6,235 nt of DNA from Methanosphaera sp. rholeuAM130 (GCA_003266065.1 MUZY01000125.1:1-6235); one strand, 5' to 3'. Shown: positions 1 to 5,450, numbered from the stretch's first letter. Notes: generated by a model from the letters alone, not told the origin. Program-made: numbers and translations.

Positions 1-2
1 AC

Positions 3-74
3 GAATATCCAACGGCAACAAAAATATTTGTTCAACATTATCATCTTTCAAAACAATATGAAAACAACCTATAA
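3..74 (+). CDS. Possible C-terminal end of a gene entering from the left (partial)
   Basis: The frame starting at base 3 is open from the window edge to a TAA at 72-74 and reads EYPTATKIFVQHYHLSKQYE followed by NNL. The first 20 bases are richer in G and C than the DNA after them, as expected for the end of a coding region, and the DNA turns into plain AT-rich spacer right after the stop. The two other forward frames are also open at the edge (to stops at 59-61 and 91-93), so the frame choice is weak. No family is recognised. Confidence 0.2.
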   Translation, partial: EYPTATKIFVQHYHLSKQYENNL

Positions 75-198
75 AATATATTTTACTATATAATATATTT
101 ATACAACATTATATATAAATATACCGATTAATTATTTGTAAAAATTAAATTAAAGTTGAATTCTAAAATTATACAAAATATTAAAAACTAAAAATTAT

Positions 199-260
199 CT
201 ATAAGAAAAACAAAGCAAGGAAATCAATTTAAAAAAAGTGAAAAATGAGAATTGTTGCAC
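199..260 (+). repeat. Possible degenerate third copy of the interspersed repeat
   Basis: CTATAAGAAAA at 199-209 is identical to 1206-1216 in the repeat copy at 1109-1260. GAATTGTTGCAC at 249-260 matches GAATTTTGCAC at 1240-1250 and GAATTGTTG at 2384-2392 in the other copies. The two blocks lie in the same order and orientation, but with a longer gap (39 bases between them here, 23 in the first full copy). The AT-rich background makes chance matches likely, so this is only a candidate. Confidence 0.3.
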
Positions 261-396
261 GGTCTCAGTTTCAATTATAACCTCTAAACTTTATATCAAA
301 ATCGAGTACATATTATTGTTGCTGTTTTGGGAGTTTGTTTATGAATAATATATATCTATTTTTTTAATTTTAATAGAAAAACTTATTATCACTGTT

Positions 397-408
397 AATA
401 TATAAATA
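397..408 (+). promoter_or_regulatory. Candidate TATA box for vapBC
   Basis: AATATATAAATA fits an archaeal box A. Transcription would begin about 25 bases downstream, near 425-430, so a message from this box would be leaderless or nearly so. A second TATA-like stretch at 346-356 would give a leader of about 50 bases. The region is so AT-rich that neither can be preferred firmly. Confidence 0.3.
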
Positions 409-424
409 TTATATAGTGGTAGAA

Positions 425-670
425 ATGACAAATATTTTAGCAAACTCTAAGATTTATAAAAATTACCAAACGGTTATTCCTAAAGAAGTCAGAAAACAGT
501 ATAATGTAACGGATGATACTATAATTGAATGGACAAAAACGGATAGTGGTGAACTCAATATTAAATTTAGAAAAAAAGTCACATTAGAAGATGTTGCAGG
601 AATGATAAAAAAGGAAGATGACACTGTAGGTGACTGGGACATTGATAGAGGAGTTTATTTAAATGAATAG
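425..670 (+). CDS. vapB: VapB-type antitoxin, AbrB/SpoVT swapped-hairpin protein
   Basis: This is the antitoxin half of a toxin-antitoxin pair. It is expected to bind and neutralise the PIN-domain toxin encoded next to it and to bind the pair's own promoter. From the ATG at 425 the protein has 81 residues, normal for the family. Residues 7-50 carry an AbrB/SpoVT-like DNA-binding fold, with the typical signature NYQTVIPKEVRKQYNV at 13-28 followed by the D-T-I-I-E-W strand. The acidic tail from about residue 54 (KKEDDTVGDWDIDRG) is where such antitoxins usually grip the toxin. An in-frame GTG at 416 would add three residues, but no ribosome binding site precedes it. GTGGTAG at 416-422 lies just before the ATG and may itself act as the binding site, so ATG is preferred. 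The gene overlaps vapC by 8 bases, so the two are co-transcribed. Which VapB subfamily it belongs to cannot be told by eye. Confidence 0.85.
   Translation: MTNILANSKIYKNYQTVIPKEVRKQYNVTDDTIIEWTKTDSGELNIKFRKKVTLEDVAGMIKKEDDTVGDWDIDRGVYLNE
648..653 (+). promoter_or_regulatory. Ribosome binding site of vapC inside vapB
   Basis: GAGGAG ends 9 bases before the vapC ATG at 663 and lies inside the vapB coding region. This supports the chosen vapC start and translation of both genes from one message. Confidence 0.7.
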
Positions 671-1082
671 GTTTTTCATTGATGCCAATTTTATCGTGGC
701 AATATTCAGACAAATAGAAGAAAATCATGAATTAGCGGTAAAAACATGCCAAACATTACTGGAAAAGCATGAATGCTATATAAGTAATGCTATTGTTACT
801 GAAGTAGTGACAATAATAATGATGCGTACAAAAAATATTGATTTAACCCGTAAGGCTTATTATTTCATGATTGATAACTTCACAGTCATAAATGAATATG
901 AAATAGACAAGTACAATGACAAGGTATTCAACATATTTGAAAAATACAATGACAAAACATTCAAATTAGGCTTTGTTGACTGTTCTATTGTAGTAATATC
1001 ACAAATTTATGATATAGACTATGTTGTAAGCTTTGATAAAAACTTCAAATTATTCAACCAAATCAAATTATACAAATTATAA
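663..1082 (+). CDS. vapC: VapC-type toxin, PIN-domain ribonuclease
   Basis: The product is a 139-residue PIN-domain protein, the usual length for a VapC toxin. These enzymes are Mg2+-dependent RNases that cut specific RNAs, often tRNAs or rRNA, and stop translation when the antitoxin is lost. The four expected acidic metal-binding positions are all present: D7 in FFIDANFIV, E47 in IVTEVVT, D106 in FVDCSIV and D125 in SFDKNF. The toxin is therefore probably catalytically intact. The start ATG overlaps the last codons of the antitoxin by 8 bases and has a GAGGAG site 9 bases upstream. An oligo-T terminator follows the stop within 15 bases. The RNA target cannot be predicted from sequence. Base composition is more AT-rich than in the kinase and thiC genes, which fits a mobile accessory module but is weak evidence for transfer. 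Confidence 0.88.
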   Translation: MNRFFIDANFIVAIFRQIEENHELAVKTCQTLLEKHECYISNAIVTEVVTIIMMRTKNIDLTRKAYYFMIDNFTVINEYEIDKYNDKVFNIFEKYNDKTFKLGFVDCSIVVISQIYDIDYVVSFDKNFKLFNQIKLYKL

Positions 1083-1091
1083 ACACATCTA

Positions 1092-1107
1092 TATTTTTTT
1101 TTATTTT
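1092..1107 (+). terminator. Oligo-T terminator after vapC
   Basis: A run of nine T followed by A and four T begins 11 bases after the vapC stop. Archaeal RNA polymerase ends transcription at such T tracts without needing a hairpin. Confidence 0.65.
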
Positions 1108-1108
1108 C

Positions 1109-1260
1109 CGTGTGTGAGACAATTATTTTGTTATGTAAATTGTATGTATTTTTATATTATGTATTAAACATAATATCAAGTTATGTTTGATACTTATGAA
1201 CATTACTATAAGAAAATCTTGCTAAAAAAAATCTAAGCGGAATTTTGCACATTCTCTAAA
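1109..1260 (+). repeat. Interspersed non-coding repeat, copy A
   Basis: Bases 1119-1230 align without gaps to 2262-2373 with about 16 mismatches in 112 (roughly 86% identity), and weaker similarity continues on both sides (GTGAG to the left, CGGAATT to the right). The identical core TATCAAGTTATGTTTGATA at 1174-1192 can fold as a 6-bp stem (TATCAA / TTGATA) with a 7-base loop. In this copy an alternative 7-bp stem AACATAA / TTATGTT overlaps it. The copy lies between the convergent vapC and YbjQ-like genes. No open frame is shared by the copies, so it appears non-coding. The element family is not recognised. Confidence 0.75.
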
Positions 1261-1269
1261 AACAATATT

Positions 1270-1295
1270 AAAAGATGATAAATAATAAAATCATC
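1270..1295 (-). terminator. Hairpin plus T tract ending the YbjQ-like gene
   Basis: Read on the minus strand, GATGAT, a 10-base loop and ATCATC form a 6-bp stem followed by TTTT, starting 2 bases after the stop codon at 1298-1300. The placement fits termination of the minus-strand transcript, although archaeal termination depends mainly on the T tract. Confidence 0.55.
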
Positions 1296-1297
1296 CC

Positions 1298-2119
1298 TTA
1301 AATCAAATATTTTTTATCCAACGTTACGGCAGTTCCATACATAGCTATCAGCACATCCGGCGGAAACTGTTGATTGTAATTGGTATACTCGATTTCTATA
1401 TCTATAATGGCATTAGCACCTATTTCTTCGGCATTCAATTTCAAATCATTAAGCATATACTCTTTGGCGATAGTATAGTCATGCTGCTTAAGCATATTCT
1501 TCTTGGATACGTCCGAACCCATAAAATCAATCACTTCCTCAGGTTTCTTATCTTCAAATTCAATGACCTTTTCTGAAAATATCAGGCCATGATATTTATT
1601 TATAGGTATCTGCGGTTCATTGGTCAATACCAAAACATCCGATGAGACAAAGTCCTGCATATCATTTACGGGTGTTATTTTACTGCGCCTTACAAAGAGC
1701 GTTTCAAGAACCAAACCGACACGACCCAATCCATAGATAAACAGGAACATCAATGCCAAAAGCAGATAATTTATCGTTAATGGAAAAGCCGCCTGTATCA
1801 TTAAAATAAATCCGCCGACAGTGAATATGTTCCAAGTGATTGGATTGGCAGGGAATATCCATCCCATTGCATTTGTTATTATAAACAATATTATTGAACT
1901 GATTGCCCCCGACGTTTCACCTGTAAAGTTCTTAGAAAGATATGTTTCTACAAAACCGGCAATTATTGGAGAGATTATGATGTAAATGTTGAATCCATAA
2001 ATCGCTAAATTGTAGATTGTACATATTTTAACAGATATCAATCCGACAATCGTTCCGATAATTATTGAAATAAGAAATGATATGTTTTTATTGGTTATCT
2101 TATCATAAATCTTCATCAT
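1298..2119 (-). CDS. Multi-pass membrane protein with C-terminal YbjQ/UPF0145 domain
   Basis: The product has 273 residues and two parts. The N-terminal half is strongly hydrophobic, with likely membrane segments near residues 13-32, 38-57, 71-90, 96-112 and 115-136. A basic stretch (VRRSK, 143-147) follows, which by the positive-inside rule puts the C-terminal half in the cytoplasm. Residues about 160-270 resemble the YbjQ family (UPF0145, annotated as putative heavy-metal-binding): VLVLTNEPQIP, a helix rich in charged residues, then GANAIIDIEIEY and IAMYGTAVTL, which correspond to the family's conserved end. Free-standing YbjQ proteins are about 105 residues and form rings. The biochemical role is not established, so no substrate is proposed. 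Two adjacent ATG codons are possible starts (2119 or 2116). GAGGAA at 2123-2128 is 8 bases before the second if spacing is counted from GAGG. The gene is alone on its strand, flanked by the two repeat copies. Confidence 0.8.
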   Translation of the reverse strand: MMKIYDKITNKNISFLISIIIGTIVGLISVKICTIYNLAIYGFNIYIIISPIIAGFVETYLSKNFTGETSGAISSIILFIITNAMGWIFPANPITWNIFTVGGFILMIQAAFPLTINYLLLALMFLFIYGLGRVGLVLETLFVRRSKITPVNDMQDFVSSDVLVLTNEPQIPINKYHGLIFSEKVIEFEDKKPEEVIDFMGSDVSKKNMLKQHDYTIAKEYMLNDLKLNAEEIGANAIIDIEIEYTNYNQQFPPDVLIAMYGTAVTLDKKYLI

Positions 2120-2122
2120 TTA

Positions 2123-2128
2123 TTCCTC
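2123..2128 (-). promoter_or_regulatory. Ribosome binding site of the YbjQ-like gene
   Basis: The minus strand reads GAGGAA here. Counting from GAGG, spacing is 5 bases to the ATG at 2119 and 8 bases to the ATG at 2116. The second spacing is nearer that of vapC, the kinase and thiC in this window (8-9 bases), so translation may start at the second methionine. Confidence 0.6.
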
Positions 2129-2177
2129 GTGACTGTTGAAAATGTGGTTGAAAAATACATTCCTTTTAAAAAACATG

Positions 2178-2192
2178 TTTATATTTATTTCA
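2178..2192 (-). promoter_or_regulatory. Candidate TATA box of the YbjQ-like gene
   Basis: On the minus strand GAAATAAATATAAAC contains a TATA-like core. It would place the transcription start near 2160 and give a leader of about 40 bases. The tandem TATA units at 2211-2240 are an alternative. Confidence 0.3.
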
Positions 2193-2210
2193 TGTAATAT
2201 ACTTATATTA

Positions 2211-2240
2211 TATATAATATTTTTTTATATAATATTTTTT
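2211..2240. repeat. Perfect 15-bp tandem duplication of a TATA/T-tract unit
   Basis: TATATAATATTTTTT occurs twice with no gap (2211-2225 and 2226-2240). Each unit joins a TATA-like sequence to a T tract. It lies upstream of the YbjQ-like gene, just left of repeat copy B. Confidence 0.7.
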
Positions 2241-2251
2241 TATGGGGTGAT

Positions 2252-2405
2252 GTGGTGAGCGACAATTATTTTACTATGTGAATTGTATATATTTTCATAT
2301 TATACATTAAACCTAATATCAAGTTATGTTTGATAATTATGAACATAGTCCTGATAAAATCTTGCTAAAAAAACATCAAAACGGAATTGTTGAAGTACTC
2401 CCAAC
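2252..2405 (+). repeat. Interspersed non-coding repeat, copy B
   Basis: This is the second copy of the element at 1109-1260, in the same orientation. The best block is 2262-2373, and the shared core TAATATCAAGTTATGTTTGA starts at 2314 and runs on through TA at 2335. Similarity also covers CGGAATT at 2382-2388. It sits between the divergent YbjQ-like and PRC-barrel genes, while copy A sits between convergent genes, so the element is not tied to one kind of gene border. The two copies start 1143 bases apart and bracket the YbjQ-like gene. Confidence 0.75.
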
Positions 2406-2750
2406 ATGAAAAAATGAAAAAACAATAGGTTTAAATAACAAGTGCAACAAACTTTAACATTCAAAACGAATGAATCTTGACATGTAATATTTATGAAAAA
2501 AAGTAATAAATAACATTTTTCAATACTGTTTATATCTTAATTTAAAGGATATAATGGTTTTATAATGATGTGTATTACTGAATATTCAAATAAAAATTTG
2601 TCAATTTTACTCAGGATATAATAAAAGTAGATTTAGAGAATATTTTAAAGAATTTTGAAAAAAAGAGTTCATTTCAAAAGTAAAACTGTCGATAATCATA
2701 ATATCTAAATAAAGAAGAGTAATTATTTAGACAAAACTGTTGGTGATAAT
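2406..2750. other. AT-rich intergenic region upstream of the PRC-barrel gene
   Basis: These 345 bases contain only very short open frames without convincing starts. One unstarted stretch ending with the TAA near 2685 reads IIKVDLENILKNFEKKSSFQK, too short to call a gene remnant. A TATA-like ATCTAAATAA lies at 2703-2712 and would place a transcription start near 2730, leaving a leader of about 20 bases before the PRC-barrel start. Confidence 0.5.
2742..2747 (+). promoter_or_regulatory. Ribosome binding site of the PRC-barrel gene
   Basis: GGTGAT is an exact complement to part of the archaeal 16S rRNA tail (AUCACCUCC). It is close to the ATG at 2751 but fixes that codon as the start. Confidence 0.6.
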
Positions 2751-3113
2751 ATGGTAAGTTTATCCAAATATAACAATTTAAGTATTTACAATAGCGAAGG
2801 CAATCTGGTAGGTAGGATAGAAGAAGTAATTTTAAACCTTAAAAAAGGCAGAATATCCTATTTTAAAACGATTGTACAAAGTCAAGATGATATTAATGAT
2901 AATGATAATGATCCATTAAAAACTCTGTTCAAAAACCCATTAAGTTTTCTTCAAGCAGAAGAATCCAACAATCCTCCTGTAAAAGAGAATATTGTATACA
3001 TACCCTATGATGTAGTTACTGCCGTGGGCGATGTTATGTTAATAGATCAGGAAAAATTAACAAAACATCAATTAATGAAAAACAATAAAGTCAAAAAAAC
3101 CCCCACTATTTAA
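2751..3113 (+). CDS. PRC-barrel domain protein
   Basis: This is a 120-residue soluble protein. Residues 8-41 follow the PRC-barrel pattern (LSIYNSEGNLVGRIEEVILN, then KKGRISYFKTIV), and residues 80-99 (NIVYIPYDVVTAVGDVMLID) supply the final strands with the usual I-P-Y-x-x-V signature. Between them lies an unusual insertion of about 35 residues (45-78) with an acidic, Asn-rich start (DDINDNDNDP) and a proline-containing end, and the protein closes with a lysine-rich tail. PRC barrels are small beta folds found in photosynthetic reaction centre H subunits, in RimM, and in many archaeal stand-alone proteins. Some haloarchaeal members (CdpB) take part in cell division, but nothing here assigns that role. 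The gene appears monocistronic. A functional call beyond the fold is not justified. Confidence 0.8.
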   Translation: MVSLSKYNNLSIYNSEGNLVGRIEEVILNLKKGRISYFKTIVQSQDDINDNDNDPLKTLFKNPLSFLQAEESNNPPVKENIVYIPYDVVTAVGDVMLIDQEKLTKHQLMKNNKVKKTPTI

Positions 3114-3165
3114 AAAAAAATAGAATTTGACTTTATGTTAAACAATGAAAATCCGGAATCATTTA

Positions 3166-3847
3166 TCATGAAGTAATTGTATACTTCCAAGTTCTGTATA
3201 CCATTTTTAGGTAATCCAATCCACACTTAAGAAATGGTTTTACAGAAATATATCTTTTTTAATCTTTAACTACTTATAATAAGTGTTTTCATACCTATTT
3301 TTCAACAACTTCTTTTATTTTTATGTTTGATATTTTTTATAAGTTTGACTTGCTGTTTTCTTATTTTTGGTTTTTTAGTCATTTCCTATTCAAGATGAAT
3401 CAGTATATCTTTTACTATTTGTAAATTGCATTTTTAGGATAGGAACATCTTAAACAGCCGTGACAAGCATGTGATAGGTGTTTTCACGTAATTGTTCTGG
3501 AATTCCTTTTGTGAATCGTTGAACTTTTGTATTTCCCATTGTCCGGTAAATTTTAGTAATTTACCGTTTTTACATACGTATCCTTCCAGTACTTGTTTTA
3601 ATGATTTTCTACTGTCTTTTTCCGGGTTTTGTTTGTTTTTGTTTTTTGTTGGTAGGTTATTGTCTTCTTTTATTTGGTTGTTTATTTGTCATGATACTTA
3701 TCATAGAATATGATTATTTTAATGTTTATTCTTGAATAAGGAAAAACAGTGCGGTTGTACTGTTTATTGTTTACTTGCCTTAGAATGGAAGTATAAGATT
3801 ATTCTTAATGTTTTTGGAAGTTTCTTCGTATATGTGTATTTGGACAT
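3166..3847 (-). pseudogene. Decayed DDE transposase, IS1182/IS4-like (several frames)
   Basis: The minus strand carries protein-like pieces in transposase order but in different frames. (1) 3847-3764 reads MSKYTYTKKLPKTLRIILYF then HSKASKQ, reminiscent of the P-K-T-L-x-x-I-I-L-Y N-terminal segment of IS1182/IS5-type transposases. (2) 3688-3434 is 84 codons without a stop and contains EGYVCKNGKLLKFTG, like the Y-x-C-x-x-G-K-x-L motif that follows the catalytic domain. (3) After a shift, 3471-3418 reads HACHGCLRCSYPKNAIYK, the Cys cluster expected next. (4) 3258-3166 reads KRYISVKPFLKCGLDYLKMV and onwards, loosely like the closing F-x-x-R-G-L-x-x-V segment. The catalytic DDE middle is absent, so an internal deletion plus frameshifts are inferred. 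No terminal inverted repeats were found. Pieces 2 and 3 are the strongest; 1 and 4 are suggestive. The family is recalled, not searched. Confidence 0.55.
3544..3571 (+). terminator. Perfect 9-bp hairpin followed by T5
   Basis: CGGTAAATT (3544-3552), loop TTAGT and AATTTACCG (3558-3566) form a perfect stem followed by TTTTT. On the plus strand this has the form of an intrinsic terminator. It lies opposite the coding sense of the transposase relic (codons for KNGKLLKFTG), so it may be a chance product of that sequence. No plus-strand gene ends here. Confidence 0.4.
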
Positions 3848-4150
3848 GATAATATTTTTCAAATTTAACTATTGCTTAGATAAACTAGTTAACGCCTATC
3901 CGTCAAGTTTGTAAAATTAAAATTGACTTTTTAAGAAGTCCCGTTTGAAATATTTTGAAGCTTATAACATCCCTAATCCATTTAGAGTTATTTTATGGTA
4001 ATATACATAAAAATAAGTTATGTAATAATTTTGGTCACTACATTATCCGAAAAACAATAATTGTATAACATGAAAGTTACATAATAATAAAATAGCGAAA
4101 ACATGGATAATATAAAATTAATACCTTTGAAAGAAAACACGATTAGCTAC

Positions 4151-4160
4151 TTTAAAATTA
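4151..4160 (+). promoter_or_regulatory. Candidate TATA box of the nucleoside kinase gene
   Basis: TTTAAAATTA would place the transcription start near 4180, giving a leader of about 20 bases that includes the GAGG site at 4187-4190. Another possible box is ATAATATAAAATTA near 4107-4120, preceded by GCGAAAAC, which resembles a BRE. Confidence 0.35.
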
Positions 4161-4198
4161 ATCATATTATCACAAATAACGTTTAAGAGGACAAAACA

Positions 4199-5140
4199 AT
4201 GAAAGACGTAGACTTACTAGTATTAGGACATACCGCATTTGATTATATAATGCAAGTTGAAGAATTTTCGAAACTTAACACATCCGCAATTGTGAACAAA
4301 ATGGAAACCTTTAATGGTGGGGCCGCCGGAAATGTAGCTGTTGTTGCAAGCAAACTGGGATTGGATGTAGGATTGATATCATGCATTGGCAAAGACTTTA
4401 ATGGTAGCGACTATGAAAATTATTTGAATGAATTAAACATCGACATATCCGACATGATAATATCAACGACAGAAAATACTCCTACAGCATTCGTTTTGAC
4501 AAACCCTGAAGATGAACAGATGTTCTACTTCTATTGGGGTGCCGCCAACATGTATAAAGAGACGGACATTCCAAAACAGGCAATCGATAAAACAAGTGCC
4601 GTTCATTTGGCAACAGGCGACCCCGAGTTTAATATCAAAGCAGGAAAATATGCATATGAACAAAAAAAGCTGGTATCATTTGATCCGGGACAGGATTTGC
4701 ATTTATATTCAACGGACAACCTGAAGGAAGTAATCTCCAACTGCAATATCCTCTTTGGAAACGAACATGAAATTGAACACATATGCTTCCTGTTGGACAA
4801 GGAAATTGATGACCTATTAGAGGAAGGACCGGAGATGATTGTCAAGACTCTCGGTAAAAACGGAAGCGTTATCTACGTTAAGGATGAAGATCCTACAGAA
4901 ATCGAAGTGGTTCCCACCGAAGCATTCGATCCTACAGGTGCGGGCGATTCATACAGGGCAGCCTTTTTAAGTATGTATCTTAGAGACAACAACCTTAAAA
5001 CATGCGGCCGCTTTGCAAGCACCGTTTCATCATACATCGTTGAAAGTCAGGGAACGCAGACGAACATCCCTACGATAGATCAGGCATTTGAAAGAATGGA
5101 CAACAACTGGTCAGAAGGTATTGATAACATTAATTATTAA
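4199..5140 (+). CDS. PfkB-family nucleoside kinase, MJ0406-like
   Basis: The product is a 313-residue ribokinase/PfkB-family kinase, expected to transfer phosphate from ATP to a ribonucleoside in the cytoplasm. The N-terminal part has GHTAFDYI (10-17) with the substrate-contacting D15. PfkB signature 1 is FNGGAAGNVAVVASKLG (38-54). Signature 2 is DPTGAGDSYRAAFL (244-257), with D250 of GAGD as the catalytic base and the glycines forming the anion hole. The internal segments ATGDPEFN (138-145) and SFDPGQDL (160-167), the WGAA motif and the ending QGTQTNIPT closely follow the M. jannaschii kinase MJ0406 as I recall it, an enzyme shown to act on several nucleosides such as inosine, guanosine and cytidine. 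The exact substrate here is inferred. GAGG at 4187-4190, 8 bases before the ATG, supports the start. A role in purine nucleoside salvage is plausible. The gene stands alone, 418 bases before thiC. Confidence 0.88.
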   Translation: MKDVDLLVLGHTAFDYIMQVEEFSKLNTSAIVNKMETFNGGAAGNVAVVASKLGLDVGLISCIGKDFNGSDYENYLNELNIDISDMIISTTENTPTAFVLTNPEDEQMFYFYWGAANMYKETDIPKQAIDKTSAVHLATGDPEFNIKAGKYAYEQKKLVSFDPGQDLHLYSTDNLKEVISNCNILFGNEHEIEHICFLLDKEIDDLLEEGPEMIVKTLGKNGSVIYVKDEDPTEIEVVPTEAFDPTGAGDSYRAAFLSMYLRDNNLKTCGRFASTVSSYIVESQGTQTNIPTIDQAFERMDNNWSEGIDNINY

Positions 5141-5223
5141 CATTTTCACCCCCTTTTTGCCCTCCTATTTCTACCAAACAAATTACAAATTATTAATACA
5201 CTCTTCTTCCACAATTGACCGAC

Positions 5224-5332
5224 AAATCGGCACATGCCCTAACCCCACTTTTTTAATAAATACAAGATTTATTTTCAAAATCGGCTTATTATTTGGATAG
5301 CATCAATGTAAAAAACACTTGAAAAAATCGGC
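5224..5332 (+). repeat. Three copies of the octamer AAATCGGC
   Basis: AAATCGGC is found at 5224-5231, 5278-5285 and 5325-5332, spaced 54 and 47 bases apart. The first copy is also half of a small inverted repeat (CCGA-CAAA-TCGG, 5219-5230). Such a GC-containing word three times in 110 bases stands out in this AT-rich spacer, but no binding protein is known to me. Confidence 0.6.
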
Positions 5333-5350
5333 CAAAACCCCAACATTGAT
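5302..5350. repeat. 8-bp inverted repeat with a 33-base spacer
   Basis: ATCAATGT at 5302-5309 and ACATTGAT at 5343-5350 are perfect complements in inverted order. They could close a stem in a transcript or be a pair of protein sites. The third AAATCGGC copy lies inside the loop. Confidence 0.5.
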
Positions 5351-5430
5351 TTAATGAAAATAAAAAAAGATTTAAGCTAATCAACCAGAATGGATAAAAA
5401 AGCCCTAAAAATGCTTATTTATCCAATATA

Positions 5431-5438
5431 TTTATATG
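5431..5438 (+). promoter_or_regulatory. thiC: TATA box of thiC
   Basis: TTTATATG, preceded by CCAATATA, is the best archaeal box A in this spacer. The usual spacing of about 25 bases puts the transcription start near 5456-5461, inside the palindrome at 5451-5465, with a leader of about 100 bases. Confidence 0.5.
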
Positions 5439-5450
5439 TGAAAAAATCAT

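Larger units (their letters stand above)
75..415. other. AT-rich intergenic region upstream of the toxin-antitoxin pair
   Basis: No open frame of useful length, tRNA or rRNA was seen in these 341 bases. The stretch holds a short inverted repeat (TGAGA at 246-250, TCTCA at 263-267), a possible degenerate copy of the interspersed repeat described at 1109 and 2252, and TATA-like sequences at 346-356 and 397-408 that could drive the vapBC pair. Nothing else could be supported. Confidence 0.6.
3114..4198. other. Gene-free stretch with transposase relic and kinase promoter
   Basis: These 1085 bases hold no intact gene. Bases 3166-3847 carry a probable broken transposase on the minus strand, described separately. 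Forward-strand open frames at 3492-3713 and 3732-3914 are rich in Phe, Leu and Cys and run opposite to the relic, so they are taken as shadows. Bases 3850-4198 are spacer, with the promoter of the kinase gene near the right end. Confidence 0.6.

Noticed and set aside
246..267. TGAGA/TCTCA inverted repeat as a terminator or tRNA fragment
   Set aside because: The stem is only 5 bp with a 12-base loop, no T tract follows, and no tRNA arms can be built around it.
1370..1576. Forward open frame of 68 codons
   Set aside because: It lies wholly antisense to the well-supported YbjQ domain.
3492..3713. Forward open frame of 73 codons rich in Phe, Leu, Ser and Cys
   Set aside because: It runs opposite to the lysine-rich transposase relic, has no ribosome binding site, and its composition is what the antisense of such a gene gives.
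3732..3914. Forward open frame of 60 codons
   Set aside because: No ribosome binding site, no recognisable domain, and it overlaps the N-terminal part of the relic on the other strand.
3127..3930. TTGACTTT at 3127-3134 and 3923-3930 as ends of the old insertion element
   Set aside because: The copies are direct, not inverted, and only 8 bases long in AT-rich DNA, so chance is enough to explain them.
4018..4084. TTATGTAA/TTACATAA inverted repeat before the kinase gene
   Set aside because: All but two of its bases are A or T, the spacer is long, and similar pairs are expected by chance in this composition.
4463..4845. Three open frames on both strands within this span
   Set aside because: All are inside the nucleoside kinase gene in other frames, whose motifs and length are convincing.
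5088..5300. Forward open frame of 70 codons overlapping the end of the kinase gene
   Set aside because: It starts inside the kinase gene and continues through spacer, without a binding site or protein-like composition.
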